Under the pieces are notes generated by a model, which did not search any database, was not told the DNA's origin, and saw only the letters and a program-made list of their open reading frames with translations. A DNA stretch of 64,000 bases, from assembly GCA_028023455.1 (NCBI GenBank), contig JAQFVV010006245.1, positions 6,135,276-6,199,275 of the forward strand. Reading direction: 5' to 3'. The DNA is from Epiperipatus broadwayi (Eukaryota > Onychophora > Udeonychophora > Euonychophora > Peripatidae). Positions 39,601 to 48,600 of this stretch are shown one piece after another. The translations under genes were made by a program, and so were the position numbers. The stretch's first letter is position 1. Each line of letters opens with the position of its first letter.

Positions 39601-42600
39601 GAAATAATATTTAATCAAAAAAGGTTTGTTAATTGTTTTGTTGAATGACACTTTATATGAAGCAGAGACAGGGACAATGTAGAAAAAAGAGGAGAAAAGT
39701 TTGGAGAGTTTAGAGAAGTGAATTTAAAAACTTAAAGAAATTGAGGAAATATGATTAGTAAGTGTTGAAAAGAGTATGAAAAAAAAAATTATTGAATGAA
39801 TTATTAGGACTACAAGAAATTAAAATAGTCATGGACTGCAAGGCAGGAAATTGTAAAAAATATATTGTGAAAAGAAATTAATAGTCAATTTTTTAAAAAA
39901 GGAATAATTATGAAAAAACAATAAAATAGGAGATAGAAATGCTTGGAGTAAATAGTTTGGTTAGATATGATTTTACTGATCGGCCAATGTTTAAAATGTA
40001 TTATTGCATTTGGTCGTTGAATATCATGTGACATCCTGAATAACTTTTTTAATACCAGGTTACTATTTATATAAATGCTGATATGCTTTTCAGATTTTTT
40101 AATATTTTAATCTCACAAAGTCATTATGCAATTATTTTCCCAAGTTTTTTTTAATCAGGTATTTTTTTTCATTTTTCTTATGCCTGATTTTATATTTTCA
40201 TCATCATTTATTTGTTGGCATTGAAACAATGGACCCAGAAGTCTGATCCATGCTTCACAGCCTGCTACAAACTTAGGCTTTGTAAATCTGGGTTAACTTT
40301 ATATCCAAGTATCAACAGAGTTTTGCATTAAATAGAAAATTAAAGTGTTTCATTTTGTATATTCAATGGTCATTAAATTAGTTATTTACTTTAAAATATT
40401 CTTTTAAAGTAAATTCTGATTAAAATTAAATCATTTATAAAAATTTATTCTTCAAAATTTATTAATGAAACATATATGTACGACAAGCGTATATATATAT
40501 ATATGATTAAATGCAAAATTCTGTTGAAACTAAAATGTCATTTTATTAAAAGAAATAATAAAATATTTTTCTTTTTAAATTTTGTTAAAAATATATGTCG
40601 TATGATTTTAAGATAAGCCTGACAGCATTCCTAAAGTAATGGCATTTTCAATTAGTATTTCATTCAGGGCAAATTAAAGATAGCCTTTTTAATAAATCAA
40701 ATTCGAAGTTAAAAGCAAAATTTGATAATAAGAACTTACACAAAGTTTATTTTTAGCAAAAAGTTACTTTGAAACAAAGGAGCTTGGGGGGCTTATCAAG
40801 ATCTAGAATCATACACAAAACAATAGAATAGTATCTCTGGAAAGGTATAAAAGGTGGGAAGAACAAAGGACTTGATGATTATTATTTCAGATTCTGTTCA
40901 AAGATTCATTCAGAAATTCATCTAGATTTTATTCTAAAATTTTTTTATTCAGAGATTGTCTCTGAACATATTTCTGAACTTGTTACCGAAGTGATTTTGA
41001 AAATGTACTTAGCTGCTGCTCATTGGCTCTTTTGAAGAGTTCTACCTACCTTTGCTGCTTCTGTTATGGCAACCAAGTCTAATGATCCTCCGAGGTTGCA
41101 CTGAAAATAAATGCTGAAAACGACTGTGTCCTAGTTCTTGTGGAGAATTTGTTCTGATTTAAAGATGCGACCCTTCAAAATTTCTATTAATTTGGTGGAC
41201 GTGTCCATGTACAGCGTCTAAGCTTATCAGCTTTGCCTGTCGTTGAGGTCGTAATCCATCAAAATGCTGTAAAGTGTCAAGTATCTAGTAAAACCGAACT
41301 GTGAGCGCCCTTCATGTCAAAATGCTTCTGATTCCAAATCTCTTTGTTCAGACAAATAACTCCACGTATGTAAATCAAACCAAGGACATTGAGGGAACTG
41401 GATAAACTAAACAAGGACTGGTAACTTTTAATGATCTCCTCATGAACTTTTACTTTCCCTTTAAACATTGTACCTTTCTTTAAATGTTTCCATTAATTTA
41501 TTATCTCTTGTAATGTATCTCTTTCTATCTTAATATTAGATTTATATTTATTTTAACTTGATCATCTCTTTATGCTTAAATTTTCCCCCTTTGCTATTCC
41601 TCATTTTAATGTGATATATATATTTTTTTAATTTCCTTATGCAGTGTAAATTATATTTATTTGAAAATATTTCCAATTTAAAATATTTGTAATTTAATAC
41701 TAGTCAAGTTTCCTTTTGTTTTACCAATTCGTTTTTCCTCGATAACGCTTACTTTTGTTCTTATTCATTCTCACAGTTAAATATTAGTTATGTAAAGAAA
41801 CCTTTAAATATTTTAAATTATTTGCAGAACACAAAGCAACGAATCTGCTTTGTGAAATAGTTATTTCAATTTTGCTTTATCGAGTGGACACGGGTTGATA
41901 AATTGAAAAAGTATTACCTATGCCGCATAATTATTTGTAATTGACACCGCCTCATTGTTAAAATTATTCATCAGGGGTTTATTGGGGAATAGCGGAGATA
42001 TTTAAAACATTTATATTTAAACATTTATTAAAGTATATCATTTAAAATAAAAGGTTTAGTCTTCTGTTTCTTTCAACCTTTTATGTTGTCCGATGATCCA
42101 AGCATGCACAAACACTTAACTCATATTATGTTATATTGGCACATTTAACTTATTTTAGTTCTTTAAGTAGTCTAGTCGATTTGTCTCAACCCTGATGCTA
42201 AGCTTGGGCCAGGTTATAAAATAATTTAAATGTTTTGGATGTTGTTGGTTCATGGTTAGACTCGAAAATAGACGAATACGGCAGAAGCAATAGTATTCTT
42301 GATTTTTATATCTCGCATATGAGTGGCTTCAAGATACTTTTGCCTAGTATTTGAACTCAATTAAACCAGCATACATTCGACCAGCATAGTAGATTCCCCC
42401 CCCGGGTTTGTCTCCCAACATGTGCCGAATCATTTTTTGGAAGGAAAGGGCGTTAAGATATGTAGGTATATTTTTTCCCCCAGTTTTGTACACCCACCTG
42501 TGTCTATTCGATATTCTCACACCCTGAGTTTTTTTAGTCAAATATGATTTATATAGAGAAAAAAATTAGATTGAGATGTATAATTTTTTCCGAGTTTGGA

Positions 42601-45600
42601 TTCCTAACATGGGCCAAATTTTTTTTTTTGGGAAGAAAAAGTTAGATGTGTCATACGATAAAATTTTTTTCCCCAAGTTTTATTGTCTGATAGAAATGAA
42701 TGTTTTATTTTGAAAAAGTGAACACTTCGACAGTTTGTTTTTCTGTGAATATATAATGAGAATAAATATGTGAGAGTAAAAGCAAATTTTTTTCCCTGAT
42801 TAGTAAATTTTGTCTTGGCCAGTCACATTTTTTTTTTGTATAAAGTATATAGCTGCAATGCAGGCAGAAGTGTGAAATAAATACCCACCCACCCTTAAAA
42901 TAGCTTACTTACTTTAGTTTTATTTTAGAATTTATTAAACATGGGCAATTTTAGTATAAATTTTTTTGCAATATAGTATAAATACGGCGGAGTATTATTA
43001 AAAATTACAGATAATAGAATTTTTTTTATCCGTTTACTATAATTTTTTTTCATAGATCTATAAGTTAAATAATTTCAAATTGACACGTGACATAGAACAG
43101 TGTCAGCAAATATTTTTTTCATTCTCTTTGCATTTCGTTTTTTATATAATGAATGATAATTATGCAAAAAATTTTTTTCTCTTTTAATATTTTGCAGTTC
43201 AGTTTCCTCACAAACTGTAATATATGTAGTATTTTTAATAATACCAAAGTTAATTTTCAACTTTAGAACAGTAAATGTGTGTATATTCGTTTTTAATAAA
43301 AACATATATAAAATGTGATTTAGTATAACATAAATGTCAGCCACCTTAGTTAATATTTTTTTCTCCCCAGTCTTGATTGTTATGGAATCATTTAATTGAG
43401 TAACCGTTAGGTGAAGCCCTTCTTGAGTAACCATTAGGTGAAAACCTTTTACATTTGAGTTTTGGATTGTTGAGTAACCTTAAATAGGTTTACATATGCA
43501 ATCATTGTTTTCCATGTTATATTTGTGACCATTGTCTACTAACCTGAAAGAATAGGAGTATGCGGTCTGCAATATAACCTTTCTTAATAAAATCAAATCA
43601 TGTACATGGTAAAAAAAAAAAAATATATAGGTTTCTCTGTTTGTGTATTTATATGTAGTAATATATATATATATGCTTATTTAGTGATGTACATATTCAT
43701 ATATATGGGTGTATATTGTATACATTCGTTTATAGTTCGGTAAAATCCGTTTTTATGTAAATGTTTTAAACAGTTTTTGATTTCCATTCATTGTTCTTTA
43801 AAATTGCTTGATAATTGTATAACTTACTTCAGGTTGTGACCAAAATAGTACATATTTGGTTTTGATCACAGGTTTATAATTCGAAATGTGGTTATCATGG
43901 GATTTTGTTTTTTATATATTTTTTTTTGTTTTGCTAATTGTACTTTGGCTGTCTAAATTTTTTTTTTTTCCATGACCAAAATGGTAGCTGGTTTCGAATC
44001 CAGGTTATGCATATCACCGTACTTAGTCGTTATACATCCTAAGAAAATTTTAAAATCATGTCAAACATAGCATTTACTTATGTGTGCAGATAGTTTTTGT
44101 TTAAAATAATCAATAAGAAGGAATTTTCTTAAAAATAAGTGAAACTTAAAATAAAATAAATTCACTTTAAACTTTCTAAACCTTATTGTGTGCTGGGATC
44201 ATTATCCGTTAAATAGTAAATGTGATATGGCTGTTACCTTGTTGGCTGGCACCCTTCTATCAAATAAATTTGTCAGCAAGTGTAATCACCCATATCAGAT
44301 TACAAATAAAACAAAACATAAGTATAAAAGATGATCAAAAATAACATGTATACTTAGTGAGCCAAAATAATTTAAACATGATAGATGTATATTTTTGCTC
44401 ATATATTCCTTTTGATATATAAAATTTTTTTGTATTAATGTAAATGCATTTTTTAGTTGTTTCAGATGTCAGAGAAAGCCGGGTCAAGCTGTAAGTTGTA
44501 TTATTTTTGAGTATCTTGTGACAAGAACATGGCAGTCATTAAATTAATTGCTGTGACATTAAGAGTGAAATAAAAAAAATATAGAAGTGAGGAGATTTAT
44601 ATATATTTAGAATAAATAATAAAACAGACACAGAGCAATTTTTTTATCATGGTACAAAGCGACACATTTGGGCATGTTTAAATATAGGACCTCGGATGGT
44701 AGGCAAAGTTGTCATTTATAATATACAAAAAGAAAGAGTTATACAAGAATAAAAATCATAGTATTGATTTATTTCACAAAAATAAATAAAATTTTGTTTT
44801 AGTTTAAGGTATAGAGAATATACAAAATCATAGATTAGCTAAGCAGTTATTTAAAGACATAATTATTTTGATTCGTTTTTTTTTTTGTTGTCTCTAGGTT
44901 AGTAGAAATAGACATAATCTTTATAAAAGGCTAAATAACTAATAAATAAGGCTTGCTGTTGAATAACAAAATAGTATTAGGCAAAAATGGACAGACCGAC
45001 CAGAGACGAAGACTACGACAGTGAGGAGGTAGTATTCAACCTTCCCAAGATGTCAACACAGTCATAGTGACCAAGAAGAATATAACATGGTAGCATTCAT
45101 CAAAGAATTGAGAGAGGAAAGGAAAATGATGATGACCATGCTCCAAGAATTTATGAAAAATACTACAAGGTTAAACTACTTAGAGAAAAATGTGGAATGC
45201 CATCAGAAACAGAATACAATGTCAAAAGTATCACCAGATGATGACACACAACTAAATTGGCAGGATCAACATAGAACACAAGGACAAGATGATACTGATG
45301 TTAAGTCTTTGATTGAAGATGAATCATGTAAAGATAAAGCACCACTTGGACTTGTCAATACAATATGAAATGTAAAGAAGAGAAGAAAATTGGCAAATAA
45401 AAGAGGATAGGGAGAGGACAGAATCTTCAGACTTCGAACCCAATCCAGACACAAGGCAGTCAAATCTTGACTCCTGTAATAATAAATTCGATAACATCTG
45501 TTGTGGCAAAGTTTATCCACATAGTGTTTCAGAGGGGAACCGGATGAGAACCCTAGACACCACCTAGATAGCTTAAGGGATTTTTTCCAATTCCAGAATA

Positions 45601-48600
45601 TGACTGAACAAGAAAAAGTGGCGATCTCCAGTAATCATTTGAAAGCATCCGCTAGACTGGTGGAACGCATTGACAGAACAACCACTGACATTTCGTGAAT
45701 ATGAAAAAGCAGTCTATGTATTGGAGCAAAGAGCAGCAAGGTCTGATATATTCTATTATGCATGAAAAATATCCAGCTATCATGAGATACGCAGTTTTTC
45801 TTGAGGCAGGTAAATAGAATAAAAGCTCTAAATGCATTTAACTATCTTGAAACTCAAATAGTAAGAATGATTAGGCACAACATGCCACCTTGGATATGAA
45901 AAATAATTATAAGTAGTCAAGTGCAGGATATTCAAGGTACAACTCGTATACTGACAGCTATCAACTATGGAAATTTAGAGGAAAATCAAAATGACAAGGT
46001 CATGATGCAGTCGAAAAACACAAGGCATTATGTACCACCGGATCCTGGAAAATAAAATATAGTACAACTTGTTAGACTAGAAACAACATGTGAGCCGGCT
46101 TAAGATTATGACATTTAGTAATGACCATACAACAGATAGAAAAGAAAATAAAAACCGTTAGTTAGCTAAAGAAAGTGTATAAATATTACAGCAAATTAAA
46201 GAGTTAGGCTTGAACTCACCTGGCACAATTTTTATCTCTGACCTGAAGCAAGTGCATTTTTTTCCTAACTATTGGGAAATGAAGCTATGGATCCGGAAGT
46301 CTGATCCATGCTTCACAGCCTGCTACAAACTTACTGACTTTGTAAACCTGGGTTAAGTTTATATTCAAGTATCAAGAGTTGCATTAAATAGAAAATTAAA
46401 GTGTTTCATTTTGTATATTCAATGGTCATTAAATTAGCTATTTACTTAGCCAAGGACGTCGAGGTGTCAAAATGCTTCCGATTCCAAATCTTTGTCCAGA
46501 CAAATAACTCCACATACATAAATCAAGCCAAGTACATCGAGGGAACTGGGGAAACTAAACAAGGACTGGTAACTTTTAATGATCTCCTCATGAACATTTA
46601 CTTTCCCTTTTAACATTGGACCTTTCTTTAAATGCTTCCATTTATTATCTTTCGTAATGTATCTCTTTCTATCTTAATATTAGATTTATATTTATTTTAA
46701 CTTGATCATCTCTTTATGCTTAATTTTTCCCCCTTCGCTATTCCTCATTTTAGTGTGATATATATATATTAGTTTCCTTATGCGGTGAAAATTATATTTC
46801 TTTATTTGAAAATATTTCCAATTTAAAATGAATATTTGTAATTTAATACTAGTTAAGTTTCCTTTTGTTTTACCAATTTGTTTTTTCTCGCTAACACTTG
46901 CTTTTGTTCTTATTCATTCTCACAGTTAAGTATTAGTTATGCAAAGAAACCTTTAAATATTTTAGATTATTTGCAGAGCACAAAGCAACGAGTCTGCTTT
47001 GTGAAATAGTTATTTCAATTTTGCTTTATCGAGGGGACATGAGTTGATAAATTGAATTAAATTGGAAAAGTACTACCTATGCCGCAGAATTATATGTAAT
47101 TGAAACCACCTCATTGTTAAAATTATTCATCAAGGGTTCATTGGGCAATAGCAGAAATATTTATAATATTTAAACTACATTTATTAAAGTATATCATTTA
47201 AAATAAAAGCTTGTCTTCTAATGTTTCTTTTAACCTTTTATTTGCTTAACCTTTTATGTTAATTGTCCAATGATCCAAGCATGCACAAACACTTAACTTA
47301 TATTCTGTTATATTGGCACATTTAATTTATTTTAGTTCTTTAAGTAGTCTAGTCGATTTGTCTCTACCCTGATGCTAAGCTTGGGCTGGGTTATAAAATA
47401 ATTTATGCGTGTCTTGGATATGTTGTTGGTTCACGTTTTAGACTCAAAAATAGACGAATAGGGCAGAGGCCATAGTATTCTTGATTTTTATATCTTGCGT
47501 ATGAGTGGCCTCGAGGTATTTTCACATTTGACCAGCACAGCATGAAAACCTGAAGAACTATGAGATTTCTTGGAATTCCTTTTGGACTAAAATCATAATA
47601 CATTTATGCATTGCAAAAATGTTAGCAAAACATTCTTCTTTACTTTTGGCTAAATTCATGGCCTGAAAGTTATTGCAAAGGAGATTAATGGAGTGAAATT
47701 AAATAATAAGATTTATTTATGATATAATTACTTGCCATTATTATTAATTGAAAATAAGATTGTTCAATTATGACAATAGATTGTAAAGATAATAAACAAG
47801 AGAAAAAAAATGTAATAATTCAAGCATTGTTTGGTTTTATCTGAATTGCTCAAATCTGTGAGAAAAAAAAATTTGAGAGAATTAATAATTGTAAGATAAT
47901 TTATACACCATCTGATCCCAGATTTTAAATTAACTGACTTAATTTCTTATGCAACCATGTTTTTTTATTATTGAATTAAGACATTTTGACTGAATGTCAA
48001 TGACTTGGATAATGATTGATTGGTTAGTTACAAGTGTATAAAGTAAATAATCAGTCCATTTAGTGTGCCATATGAAAGGATATGATTGCAAAAAGGAGTT
48101 TATAGTTAACTGAAGAGAGTCTTGAATTCCTATTTGAGGACTTAAATGAACTGAATAGGGCAAATTCCTAATGTTTACTTCATACATTATCATTGCAATT
48201 GTTATTAGCATGTGATTATTCATGATAAACATGCATAGATGAACTGCTGGCCAACATGCATTAGTCAGTTTGGTGAATGTTTTAGCATCTTACCTCCAAG
48301 TTTAAGAGCAAAAAAACCAGTGATCCTTTTTCTCAGTTGTTTGATAGGTCCTAACTGAAATATGAATTGAGGTTTCTTGAATACAAGATAAATATGTAAA
48401 CATTTTATGTGAATGATTTCTTTTTTTAATAACTATAATCATAACAGACAAAACTAGAATTGAAAAATGTTTGAAAAATTAATGTTTTGAATAAATTTTT
48501 AAAATATATGAATGGATTTATTGCTTGAGAGTTTATAAGAGTTCATACACCCGATTCCATCCAGAGTTTGCACAGGATAATAAATTTGTTATGGAATTAA

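Noticed and set aside
43075-43434. 119-codon - strand frame
   Set aside because: No family motif and no exon context; it lies in the LTR-element leader and probably is a chance frame.
43989-44005. B-box-like GGTTTCGAATCC
   Set aside because: No A box or stem; at best a SINE remnant, too weak to call.
46401-46613. 70-codon + strand frame
   Set aside because: It lies wholly inside the right LTR.
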